Assembly (NCBI RefSeq): GCF_005221285.1
Contig: NZ_CP039886.1
Location: forward strand, 2,167,883 to 2,231,882
Origin: Neisseria flavescens
GTDB lineage: Bacteria; Pseudomonadota; Gammaproteobacteria; Burkholderiales; Neisseriaceae
Direction: 5' to 3'
DNA: 64,000 nucleotides
The notes beneath the pieces are model-generated. The model worked only from the letters and a program-made list of their open reading frames with translations. It did no database searches and had not been told where the DNA came from. Both the position numbers and the translations under genes were made by a program. This document shows positions 14,555 to 23,560 of the stretch, one piece after another; position 1 is the first letter of the stretch, and each line of letters opens with the position of its first letter.

Positions 14555-16670
14555 TTATGATTTATTGTTACCGGAATGGTAGGCATCGTAGGCGTAGTAG
14601 TCGTAGCTGTTGTTGGCTTCGCGCTTCATGCCGTTGAGGACGACACCTTTGATGTTGATGTGGTTTTGTTTGAGGCGTTCGACGCTGGCCTCAAGCTCTC
14701 GTGCACGTGTGTGTGCATAGCGGCTGATCATCAGGACGGTGCCTGCATGTTGGCCGATGATGACGGCGTCGGTAACGGCCAATACAGGCGGCGTGTCCAA
14801 GATGACGTAATCGTAGCGTTGGCGTGCATGGGCGAGCAACTCGTTGAAACGGTTGTCCATCAAAAGCTCGGACGGATTGCTGGGATAGCTGCCGCTGCTG
14901 ATGAGGTGGAGGTTTTCAATGCCGGTCTCTTGTACGGCTTTGGCCGGAGCCGCTTTGCCGTTGAGGATGTCAGACAAGCCGAACTCGGGGGGTAAGGCCG
15001 AAGAGTCGGTCGAGGTAGCCTTTGCGCATATCGGTATCGATAAGCAGAATGCGTTTTCCTGACTGCGCCATTACGGTGGCAAGGTTGGCGGAGATAAAGG
15101 ATTTACCTGCTTCAGGCGCGGCACCGGTAATCATGAGGATGTTGTTAGGTGCGTCCAGCATGGAGAAGTAGATATTGGTACGCAGGGCGCGGATGGCTTC
15201 GACGGCCGTGTCGGCGCGGTCTTCGCTGGCCGGCAGATAGTTGGAACGGCCGCCGGTTTTCTTGAATTTGCTTTTGAAGAAGTCGCGTTTTTGCTGGGTT
15301 TTGGAGTGCGGAACAAGAGCGACGACTTCCAAATTGAGGTTTTCGATTTCTTCGGATGAAGTAATGCCGTTTTTCATGCGGTTGCGAATCATCAGCCACA
15401 AAGCGGTCAATGAGCCTGCGGCAAGTGCGCTCAGGAGTGTGATGACGGCTTTGCGCGGGGCAACGGGGTTTTCAGGGACATAGGCATAATCGACGATGCG
15501 GACATTACCTTGCGCACTGGCTTTCATGATGTTGAGTTCTTGTTGTTTGCTCAACAGTTGGACGTAGGTTGCTTGGTTGGTTTCTACGTCGCGAGTCAGG
15601 CGGATAACTTCTTGTTGGGTATTCGGCAACTCGGCGATTTGTTGGTTGATTTTGTTTTTAGCACGCTCGAGGACGGCAAGTTTGTCCAATACGGCTTTAT
15701 AGGAAGGGTGTTCCGGCGTGTACAGCTCGGCCAAACCTGCTTCTTCGGTTTTGAGCAGGGTAATTTGGGTTTCGATGCCGGTCAGGCTTTCCAATGCGCC
15801 TTTGGACTCGAGCGGAATGTCGAGGGAGCCTGATTGTTGGCGGTAGGCATTGAGTTTGTTTTCAGCATCTTGCAAGGTTTCTTTCAAGCGTGGCAATTCT
15901 TCGCTGATGAAGGCCAAACCGCTGGATGCAACTTGGACGTCGCGTTCGCGGTTTTGCGCAACGTAGTTGTCGGCAATGCTGTTGAGGATGACGCTGGTAC
16001 GTTTAGGGTCGGTGTCGGTAAAGGTTAGGTTGATGATGGGGCTGGTTTTACCTTTGCTGATGACCGCCAGTTTGTTTTGGATGTTTTCGATGGCGCTGAT
16101 GCGCGAGAACTTGGTCAACGCAAATTCTTGGCCCGGATTGGCCAGGATTTGATCAATTTTGAGGGTGGTTTGATTGTTGATTTTCAGAGGTACGCCAACC
16201 TTGCCTTCGACGACGTGTTTGTCAGGCAGGGTAAGGGTATAGGCCTTGTTGCTCTTGGCGGTCAGCGTGAAGGTTTTGTTGAACCATTCGTCTTGTACGG
16301 TAAAGCTGCCAACGGTCAGTTTGGGATCGGGGTCGCCACTGATGTTGTGCATCAGGCTGCCGATAACGGGTGTGTATTTGGCTTTGACTTCTTGGTCAAG
16401 CTGAAGGTCGTCAACGGTTTTACCCAGCACCAAGCGTGATTGAACCAGCTTGACTTCTGCTTCAGACGGCGTGGTTTGGTTGTTGAAGATGCTGTTGATT
16501 TCGGTCAGGATTTGGTTTTGTTGCGTTTCAATTTCCAGCATGGCGTCGGCACGGTATTGCGGAGTGGATGCTAAGCTGAAGGCTGCGCCAAGAATACCGC
16601 CTGCAAGCAGGGCGGCACGGCTTTTGTATGCCGTTTATGTAATTGGCTTGGATTGTGCGTGATTTTGTAT
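14555..16670 (-). pseudogene. wzc: Wzc-like polysaccharide co-polymerase / tyrosine autokinase, broken
   Basis: The two reading frames together give a Wzz/GNVR chain-length domain, a TM2 segment (AVITLLSALAAGSLTALWL) and a BY-kinase domain. The kinase has Walker A GAAPEAGKS, Walker A' LIDTDMRKG, Walker B VILDTPP and a tyrosine-rich tail (SYDYYAYDAYH). A C6 tract (minus strand, near 14990) shifts the frame just after Walker A'; C5 would restore FGLTPEFGLSDIL. At the 5' end an in-frame TAA (16635-16637) lies upstream of AYKSRAALLAGGILGAAF with no good start after it. In the family these kinases drive Wzy-dependent capsule or EPS polymerisation with Wza. Confidence 0.85.
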
Positions 16671-16700
16671 CCTGCTGTCAAACAAGGGTCTGACAGCAGG
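16671..16700. other. perfect inverted repeat between wza-like and wzc-like genes
   Basis: CCTGCTGTCA (16671-16680) and TGACAGCAGG (16691-16700). It has no T run on the minus strand, so it is more likely an mRNA stem between the two genes than a full terminator. Confidence 0.55.
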
Positions 16701-16709
16701 AACCACTGT

Positions 16710-17776
16710 TTATTTAAGCGTATTGTCGAGGGTATTGACGTTGCTGATGGAGTTGGTAATTTGTGACATTACGCAGTTCCAACGGGTAACCGGGGCGGCG
16801 GTAACGTAAACGGTGTCTTCCGAACGCAGTTTGAATTCGCTGCCCAGTGCGTAAGAAGTCGCATCTTTCAGGTTGAGCTGATAGATGTGGATAGGTTTGG
16901 CCGCATCTTCTGGTGCGCGGCGGATTACGAATACGCCGGTTGCGTCGGCATAGTTTTGGTTCATACCGCCGACTTCTCCGAGCGCTTGGGTCAGGTTGAG
17001 GCCGTGATTGCCGATCGGCAGTGTGGCTTGTTTGCCGACTTCGCCCATGATGTAGATTTTGTTGTTGCTGCTGTTAGGAACGTAAACGATATCGCCATGG
17101 CTGAGGAGATGGTTTTGCGACATATCGCCGTACTGCAGCATGTCTTGCAGGGAGATGGTGCGGTCTACGCCGTTGTGCGTCCATTTGATGTGTTGGGTGT
17201 CGGCACTTTGGGTGACGCCGCCTGCTTGGTTGATGGCACCGGATACTGAAATGCGTTGCGAACGGAATTCGGTAACGTTGATGGCTACTTGAGGGTTTTT
17301 GATGTAGCGTTTCAGAAGGTTGGTCAGGGTGTTTTGCAATTCGTCCAAAGTTTTGCCTTTGGCTTGAATTTTGCCTGCCAATGGGTAAGTAATATAACCG
17401 CCCTCATCTACCCAGGCACCGCGGCTGACTTGGTTTGTGGGTTGCTTTGCTGGATAGGGGAGTTGAGGTCGGAGTGCGCCCAAACCATGATATTGAGGAC
17501 GTCGTCGCTGCTGATGCGGTAGCGGTAAGCGCTTTTGCTTTACTCCAAACCTTGGTTGTTTTGGGAAAGTACAGGCGGCTTGCGCATTTTTTCGATCAGG
17601 TTGGGCGTGATGGGGTAAACGGCAACGCGGCTGTCGAGGTTGGTGTCGGCTGCGGTGTCGGTATCGGTGTAAACAATGGTTTTGGTTCTGGTTTTGATGG
17701 TTGAACCAGGAATGACTGTCGTGCTGTTACAGGCAGTCAGTGCGAATAAAGTAAGCAGGGAGAGCGTTTTTTTCAT
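16710..17776 (-). pseudogene. wza: Wza-like outer-membrane polysaccharide export lipoprotein, broken
   Basis: The N-terminus (MKKTLSLLTLFALTACNSTT) is a lipoprotein signal with lipobox LTAC. It runs in frame to a TAA at 17540-17542, continues beyond it in the same frame as YRYRISSDDVLNIMVWAHSDL, then shifts frame near 17420 into GAWVDEGGYITYPLAGKI. Polysaccharide export (PES) and SLBB-type domains follow, with GEVGKQATLPIG among them. One nonsense change plus one frameshift (one base missing) therefore disable it. Wza-family proteins form the outer-membrane exit channel for Wzy-type capsules. Confidence 0.85.
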
Positions 17777-17803
17777 GTAATAGTCCTTGCGGGATGGTGT
17801 CCG

Positions 17804-17829
17804 GGCCGTCTGAAAGTGTTCAGACGGCC
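17804..17829. terminator. DUS inverted pair between pglD and wza-like gene
   Basis: GGCCGTCTGAA (17804-17814) and TTCAGACGGCC (17819-17829), overlapping the pglD stop codon. Confidence 0.75.
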
Positions 17830-19721
17830 TTATTGTTTTGTTGCCAAACCAAGTCGCAGATACCGTCTTTGGGTACGAAGCCTGTCGGTGCGCGCAACAA
17901 AAGCTGGCGCAGGCTGTTTTGGTCGCTTTGGAGACAAGCGGTTTGGAGTTCCGACAGTATGTCAGATAATTGCGTCCATGGAAGCATTACTTCACTGGCG
18001 GTCATAATACGGGGATGAGTGGTTTTTTGTACCTCGTCGCCGATGAGCAGTTCTTCATAAAGTTTCTCGCCCGGGCGCAGGCCGGTAATCTTGATTTCGA
18101 TGTCGCCGTGTGGGTGTTGCTCGTCTTTGACTTTGAGGCCGCTGAGGACAATCATTTGACAGGCAAGGTCAATGATCTTGACGGATTCGCCCATGTCGAG
18201 GACGAATACGTCGCCGCCTTTACCCATTGCACCGGCTTGGATAACCAGTTGCGCCGCTTCGGGAATGGTCATGAAGTAGCGGGTAATGTCTTGGTGGGTC
18301 AGGGTAATCGGGCCGCCTTCGGCAATTTGTTTTTCAAATGCGGGGACAACGGAGCCGGACGAACCCAATACATTGCCGAAACGAACCATGCAGAAGCGTG
18401 TTTTTTGTTCCGGCACGGCGGCAAGGGCTTGCAGGCAGAGTTCAGCCATGCGTTTGCTGGCGCCCATGGTGTTGGTCGGACGGACGGCTTTGTCGGTGGA
18501 AATCAAAACAAAGGTGGAAACGCCCGCATCTACGGCAGCCTGTGCACAGCAGAGTGTGCCGAACACGTTATTTTGAATGCCTTCGATGGTGTTGAACTCG
18601 ACCATAGGGACGTGTTTATAGGCTGCGGCATGATAAACAGTGTCAACGTGATAGGCCTTCATGATGCTGCTAAGGCGTTCTTTGTTTTGAACCGAACCCA
18701 AAAGCGGTACGACTTCGACTTGGCTGCCTTGTGCTGCTTGGGTTTCGCGCAATTCTTTGTCTATGCTGTACAGGGCAAATTCGGACAATTCAAACAACAG
18801 CAGTTTGGTCGGACGGCAGTTGAGAATCTGACGGCAAAGTTCGGAGCCGATAGAGCCGCCTGCGCCAGTCACCATTACGACTTTGTCGCTGATGTCGGCG
18901 CTCATCAATTCAGGGCGCGGTGCCACAGGGGCGCGGCCGAGCAAATCGACCACAGAGATTTTTTTCAATGAGCTGACGTTGATTTTGCCGTCTACCAAAT
19001 CTTTCATGCCCGGAATGGTCAGGACTTCGCATTTGTATGCTTCGAGACGGCGGATGATGTCTTTGCGTTCTTCCGGTGTAGAACTTGGAATCGCCAGCAG
19101 AATTTTGCGGACGCCGTAGCGGCTGATCAGCATCGGGATTTCATTGGGGTTGTGGACGGCAAGGTCATAGATGACGGTACGTTGGATTTTCGGGTTGTCA
19201 TCGACAAAGGCGATGGCCGAATATTCGTTAACCTGTTTGATGGCTTCCAACAACTGGCGGCCGGATTGGCCTGCGCCGTAGATGATGACGGGGATCATCT
19301 GTTTGCGGTGATGGTCGGTCAGAATCGCGCGCAGGATCATGCGTGAGCTGGTTACGCCGACCACCAAGACCAAGAAATAGACGATGGGCAGGGCAAGATG
19401 CAGTTTTTGTTCAAAAATCAGGGTGGTCAGGCAGAACAAGACCGCTGAAATGATGCTGCCGAATGCGGCTGATGTCAGGACGCGGATGCTGACGAAGCGC
19501 GTGACGGCGCGATAGAGGCCGATACGGATGAAAAGGATGATGGTCAGCACAGCGGTGCTGCCGAAAGCCAGCCAGTTGGCGATACTCAACCATTCGTCGG
19601 AATATTGCACTTTGAGGCTTTGGGCAAACCAAAACGCCACGAATATCATCAAGATATCGTGGATGACGAAGAAGGCTTTTTTAAGGTTGCGCGGCAGAAC
19701 CAGCAGGGTTTCCAAGTTCAT
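17820..19721 (-). CDS. pglD: UDP-N-acetylglucosamine 4,6-dehydratase, membrane type
   Basis: 633 residues. Four N-terminal membrane helices (about 15-120) are followed by a CoA-binding-like domain and a short-chain dehydrogenase domain. The latter has VVMVTGAGGSIGSELCRQI near 282-300, YHAAAYKHVPMVE and a catalytic STDKAVRPTN segment. It performs the first step to UDP-diNAc-bacillosamine for pgl O-glycosylation. Length and order (pglB, pglC, pglD) match the Neisseria locus. The gene looks intact. Confidence 0.93.
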   Translation of the reverse strand: MNLETLLVLPRNLKKAFFVIHDILMIFVAFWFAQSLKVQYSDEWLSIANWLAFGSTAVLTIILFIRIGLYRAVTRFVSIRVLTSAAFGSIISAVLFCLTTLIFEQKLHLALPIVYFLVLVVGVTSSRMILRAILTDHHRKQMIPVIIYGAGQSGRQLLEAIKQVNEYSAIAFVDDNPKIQRTVIYDLAVHNPNEIPMLISRYGVRKILLAIPSSTPEERKDIIRRLEAYKCEVLTIPGMKDLVDGKINVSSLKKISVVDLLGRAPVAPRPELMSADISDKVVMVTGAGGSIGSELCRQILNCRPTKLLLFELSEFALYSIDKELRETQAAQGSQVEVVPLLGSVQNKERLSSIMKAYHVDTVYHAAAYKHVPMVEFNTIEGIQNNVFGTLCCAQAAVDAGVSTFVLISTDKAVRPTNTMGASKRMAELCLQALAAVPEQKTRFCMVRFGNVLGSSGSVVPAFEKQIAEGGPITLTHQDITRYFMTIPEAAQLVIQAGAMGKGGDVFVLDMGESVKIIDLACQMIVLSGLKVKDEQHPHGDIEIKITGLRPGEKLYEELLIGDEVQKTTHPRIMTASEVMLPWTQLSDILSELQTACLQSDQNSLRQLLLRAPTGFVPKDGICDLVWQQNNKAV

Positions 19722-19790
19722 TTTATATTTCTTGTGTCTGAGTGTTGTAATGTGGTTTGGTATGGATTGTTTGAAGCAGGCTGTTTTATT

Positions 19791-19826
19791 TTTTCAGACG
19801 GCCTGAAGTTGCAGGCCGTCTGAAAA
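19791..19826 (-). terminator. DUS inverted pair between pglC and pglD
   Basis: 15-bp arms TTTTCAGACGGCCTG and CAGGCCGTCTGAAAA, three bases after the pglC stop. Confidence 0.75.
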
Positions 19827-19829
19827 TGA

Positions 19830-21005
19830 TTATGCCGTGGCTTCAGTCAATACGGCTTCGATGTGTTCTTTGCAGAACGCGATTTCTTCGCCGGTCAGCG
19901 TCGGATGCACCAAAAACATCAGGCCGGTGTCGCCCAACTCGACAGCGTTTTTCAGCCGCTCTTTGGGTCGCCACGGCGTGTTGTCGAAGGCTTTTTCCAA
20001 ATAGACTTCGGAGCAGCTGCCTTGATAACAGGGGACTTTGCGTGCGTTCAGTTCGTTCACGATGCGGTCGCGCGTCCAGCCGTCTTTCAGGTGTTCGGGT
20101 TTGACGAAGGCGTAGAACTTATATTGCGCGTGTTCGATGTAGTCGGCGACTTCAATCAGGCGGATGCTTTTGAACTTGCCCAAACTTTCCGCCAGTTTGG
20201 CGGCGTTTTCTTGGCGGCGCGCCGTCCATTCGGGCATACGTTTGAGCTGGATGCGTCCGATTGCCGCCTGCATTTCCATCATACGCCAGTTTGTGCCGAA
20301 ACTTTCGTGCAGCCAGCGGAAACCCGGTGCGTGTTCGCGGTGGTACACGGCATCATAGCTTTTGCCGTGGTCTTTGTACGACCACATTTTTTCCCACAAA
20401 TCCTTGTCGTTGGTGGTTACCATGCCGCCTTCGCCGCCGGTGGTCATAATTTTGTCTTGGCAGAACGACCACGCGCCGACGTGTCCGATAGAGCCGACGG
20501 ATTTGCCTTTGTATTTCGCGCCGTGCGCTTGGGCGCAGTCTTCGACAACCCAAAGATTATGTTCTTTTGCCAAAGCCATAATGCCGTCCATTTCGGCGGG
20601 CATACCGGCAAGGTGAACCACGATAATCGCCTTGGTATTCGGGGTCAGCACGGCTTTGACGGTTTCCGCGCTGATGTTTTGGCTGTTCAAATCCACATCG
20701 GCAAACACCGGATTTGCGCCCGCGTTCACAATGCAGGATGCGGAAGCCAGGAAAGTGCGCGAAGTAACAATCACATCGTCGCCCGCGCCTATGCCCATTG
20801 CTTTGAGCGCGACATCGAGTGCCAATGTGCCGTTGGAAAGGGCGACAGCGTATCGCGTGCCGGCGAAGGCGGCAAATTCTTTTTCAAATTCGCGGCATTC
20901 GCTGCCCGTCCAGTAGTTGACTTTGTTGGACAGCAGGACTTTGGAAACGGCATCGGCTTCTTCTTGGGTGAAGCAGGGCCACGGGGAAAGGGAAGTGTTC
21001 AACAT
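19830..21005 (-). CDS. pglC: PLP-dependent aminotransferase for UDP-4-amino sugar synthesis
   Basis: 391 residues, of the DegT/DnrJ/EryC1 family. The PLP lysine sits in SFCQDKIMTTGGEGGM; VVEDCAQAHGA provides the aspartate that contacts the PLP ring nitrogen. It aminates the 4-keto sugar made by PglD. I chose the ATG at 21005 (MLNTSLSPWPCF), because the ten extra codons from 21035 fall in an AT-dialect uptake sequence. The gene appears intact. Confidence 0.93.
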   Translation of the reverse strand: MLNTSLSPWPCFTQEEADAVSKVLLSNKVNYWTGSECREFEKEFAAFAGTRYAVALSNGTLALDVALKAMGIGAGDDVIVTSRTFLASASCIVNAGANPVFADVDLNSQNISAETVKAVLTPNTKAIIVVHLAGMPAEMDGIMALAKEHNLWVVEDCAQAHGAKYKGKSVGSIGHVGAWSFCQDKIMTTGGEGGMVTTNDKDLWEKMWSYKDHGKSYDAVYHREHAPGFRWLHESFGTNWRMMEMQAAIGRIQLKRMPEWTARRQENAAKLAESLGKFKSIRLIEVADYIEHAQYKFYAFVKPEHLKDGWTRDRIVNELNARKVPCYQGSCSEVYLEKAFDNTPWRPKERLKNAVELGDTGLMFLVHPTLTGEEIAFCKEHIEAVLTEATA

Positions 21006-21023
21006 GATGGTTTGTCCGTCGGG

Positions 21024-21056
21024 TTCAGACGGCATTTCCGACCCTATGCCGTCTGA
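21024..21056. terminator. AT-dialect DUS inverted pair upstream of pglC
   Basis: TTCAGACGGCAT (21024-21035) and ATGCCGTCTGAA (21045-21056), the AT form used by the meningococcal/gonococcal group. It lies between pglB and pglC. Confidence 0.75.
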
Positions 21057-21135
21057 AGGGGGCGTGTTCCGAAGAATCGGGCGCGCGCCGCAGGTGTTGT
21101 CAAAATCGGTCTGTACGGGGGTGTATTTTAATCGC

Positions 21136-22377
21136 TTATGCTGTCGAGGTCTCGGGGTTTTTGCGCGGCAGCGGCTTTGCCGGGTTGCCCGCGACGGTTA
21201 TGCCGTCTGAAACGTCGCGCACGACGACTGCGCCCGCTCCAATGGTTGCGCGGCTGCCGATACGGATTTGCTGGCGGCTGCACGCGCCCGTGCCTATCCA
21301 GCTTTCTTCGCCGATACGCGTGTTGCCCGACAGGTGCGCGCCCGGGCTGATGTGGACGAAAGCGTCAAGCAGGCAGTCGTGATCGATGGTGGCGGCAGTG
21401 TTCACAATCACGCCGTCTTTCAATACGCTGCCGGCCTGTACGACTGCCTGAGCCATCACGACGCTGCCCTGACCGACGGTTGCCGACGGAGAAACGTATG
21501 CAAGCGGATGAATCAGGACGGGCAGTTTAAAACCCAATGCGGCGGCGCGTCCGGCGATTTGGCGGCGGATGCGGTTGTTGCCGACGGCGACGGCGATGTC
21601 GAATTGTTCGGGCGATAAACCGTTTTCAAGCAGCAGCGTCGTGCCGATGACGGGAAAGCCGTCGATACTGCCTTGTGCGCGGTCGTCCAGAAAAACGATT
21701 TCGCCGTATGTGCCGAGTGCGGCGGCAAGGTCGGCAACGACTTTTCCGTGTCCGCCCGCGCCGACGACGGCAAGTTTGCGTTTTCCTGTGAAAGGGGGCA
21801 TGGTGGCTTCGCCCTGTGCGGAAATCCCTTCTTTAATCAAGACTTTTCTGACTGTCAAAAACAGGATTTTCATATCCAGCCAAAAACTGTAATGGTCGAT
21901 ATACCAAACATCGCAGGCGAATTTTTCGTCCCACGAAAGCGCGTTGCGCCCGTTGACCTGCGCCCAGCCGGTAATGCCGGGTTTCATTTCGTGGCGGCGG
22001 TTTTGGAAGTTGTCGTACAGCGGCAGATATTGCATCAGCAGCGGGCGCGGGCCGACCAGGCTCATCTCGCCTTTTAAGACATTCCACAGTTCGGGCAGTT
22101 CGTCCAAGCTGGCGGCACGCAGTTTTTTGCCGAACGGTGTCAGGCGTTCTCCGTCGGGCAGCGGAATGCCGTCTGAATCAAGCGCGTCGCGCATAGAGCG
22201 GAATTTAATCATTTTAAACGGCTTGCCGTCCTTGCCCGGCCGCTCTTGGATGAAGAACACGGGCGAACCCAGATTCTTGCGGATGAGGTACGCCAAAATC
22301 AGGAAAACGGGTGAGAGGACAATCAGCCCCGATGCGGAGGCGGCAATGTCGAACAGGCGTTTGAAAAATTTATTCAT
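21136..22377 (-). CDS. pglB: bifunctional phosphoglycosyltransferase / N-acetyltransferase PglB
   Basis: 413 residues with two fused domains. Residues 1-195 are a monotopic phosphoglycosyl transferase (FKMIKFRSMRDALDSDG, KLRAASLDELPELWNVL, GWAQVNGRNALSWDEKF) that loads the first sugar on undecaprenyl phosphate. Residues 205-413 are a left-handed beta-helix acetyltransferase (KLAVVGAGGHGKVVADLAAA, then hexapeptide repeats) that completes diNAcBac. This is the diNAcBac version, not the ATP-grasp PglB2 version. Two AT-dialect uptake sequences (21200-21211, 22166-22177) lie inside the gene. It overlaps pglH by 8 bp. Confidence 0.93.
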   Translation of the reverse strand: MNKFFKRLFDIAASASGLIVLSPVFLILAYLIRKNLGSPVFFIQERPGKDGKPFKMIKFRSMRDALDSDGIPLPDGERLTPFGKKLRAASLDELPELWNVLKGEMSLVGPRPLLMQYLPLYDNFQNRRHEMKPGITGWAQVNGRNALSWDEKFACDVWYIDHYSFWLDMKILFLTVRKVLIKEGISAQGEATMPPFTGKRKLAVVGAGGHGKVVADLAAALGTYGEIVFLDDRAQGSIDGFPVIGTTLLLENGLSPEQFDIAVAVGNNRIRRQIAGRAAALGFKLPVLIHPLAYVSPSATVGQGSVVMAQAVVQAGSVLKDGVIVNTAATIDHDCLLDAFVHISPGAHLSGNTRIGEESWIGTGACSRQQIRIGSRATIGAGAVVVRDVSDGITVAGNPAKPLPRKNPETSTA

Positions 22378-23540
22378 CAGCTAATCTTTCAATCAGGTTG
22401 ACGATTTTTTGATAGGCAACGTCGCGTTTGAAGCGGCGGACGATTTCGTCGGACTGAACGGGGTCGTTTTTGCGTTTCAAAATATTTTTGGAGGCTTGAA
22501 CGAAGCTGTCCACGTCGCCGGAACGGTAGTTTTCGTGCGGCAGCAGATTCATGAGGTCGAGGACTTCGGCATTGTTCTGACTGTTCAGAATCGGTTTTTG
22601 CAAAGCCATATAGTCGGAGAGTTTGTTGGTAACCGACTGCATGGCGTGGCTATGGATGGCGTTGACGGCAATGTCGCACGCTTTGGCAATCGACATCATT
22701 TCAGAATAGGGTAAATAACCGTAAAACTTGATGGCGCGATTTTCATATTGTTTGAGTTTCTCCAAATCGGGTCCTCCGCCCATAATGTGCAATTCGACGT
22801 TTTCGCCGTCGTCTAAAAGTTTCCGAACACCTTTGCACACGGTTTCCACGTCGTAGCTGTAACTGAGCGTGCCCAAGTAGAAAAGGCGGACGGTTTTGGA
22901 GCGGAATCGCGGGGGGGGGGGGGGCGATGGCGGCAAAATCCGTACCGATATAGACGGCTTCGCCGGGTACGTTCGGATTGGCTTCTTTGGCGCGGTCGAG
23001 ATAAGTCTGCGATACGGCAACCAGCGCGTCGGCGCAGCGGTAGGCACGGTTGGCGCGTGAAGCAAAGGGCAGCAGCTTGTGCGGTACTTTTTTCAAAAAC
23101 GGTACGACCGAGGAGAAAGACTCCGGCCATACGTCCTGTACATCGACAATCAGTTTGTAGCCCAAACGCGCTTTGTGTTTGCCCAACAGCAGGTTGGTGG
23201 CAATCAGCGGATAGGCGGAATAGACGATGTCTTGTTCGCCCGGCCGGCAGTTTTTCAGCCATTGCTCAAAATTTTTGACGAAGCGGTAATGGCTGGCAAC
23301 ACGTTCTAAAGACACGTTTTTGCCGTAGCCGCTTTCTTCCAACAGCATGACTTTCAGACGGCCTTGCGAGGCGGCCTCGGCATCTTCGGGCCGTCTGAAG
23401 GATTTGTCGTAGTGGCGGAAACGGCTGGTAATCAGCAACACGTCGTGCGATTGCGACAATCGTTCTGCCAGATACCAAAAGCGGTTGAAATACGGTTCGG
23501 ACGGCAGCGAGCAGTAGGGGGCGACTATGGTGATGTTCAT
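22370..23540 (-). CDS. pglH: glycosyltransferase PglH, phase-variable and out of frame here
   Basis: Two overlapping reading frames together form one GT4 glycosyltransferase. The N-terminal half is MNITIVAPYCSLPSEPYFNR to VYIGTDFAAIA. The C-terminal half is FRSKTVRLFYLGTLSYSYD to VNLIERLADE. They are joined at a run of 14 C (minus strand; G14 on plus at 22911-22924). With C14 the frames do not join; C13 or C16 would give a full protein of about 389 residues. In Neisseria, PglH adds the second sugar to diNAcBac on undecaprenyl diphosphate. The state seen is OFF. Confidence 0.88.
22911..22924 (+). repeat. homopolymeric G14 tract (phase-variation switch of pglH)
   Basis: An uninterrupted run of 14 G bases inside the pglH coding region, by far the longest homopolymer noticed in the window. 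Slipped-strand mispairing here would switch pglH on and off. Confidence 0.92.
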
Positions 23541-23548
23541 CGGCGGCT

Positions 23549-23560
23549 TTCAGACGGCAT
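23549..23560 (-). repeat. AT-dialect DUS at glycosyltransferase / pglH junction
   Basis: TTCAGACGGCAT spanning the gap between the pglH start (23540) and the stop of the upstream glycosyltransferase. Confidence 0.85.

Noticed and set aside
19863..21056. 397-codon open frame on the plus strand opposite pglC
   Set aside because: The minus strand encodes an intact aminotransferase with its PLP lysine; the plus frame has no recognisable features.
21136..22377. Splitting PglB into two genes because of its two domains
   Set aside because: The frame is continuous for 413 codons, and the fused sugar-transferase/acetyltransferase form is the known Neisseria PglB.
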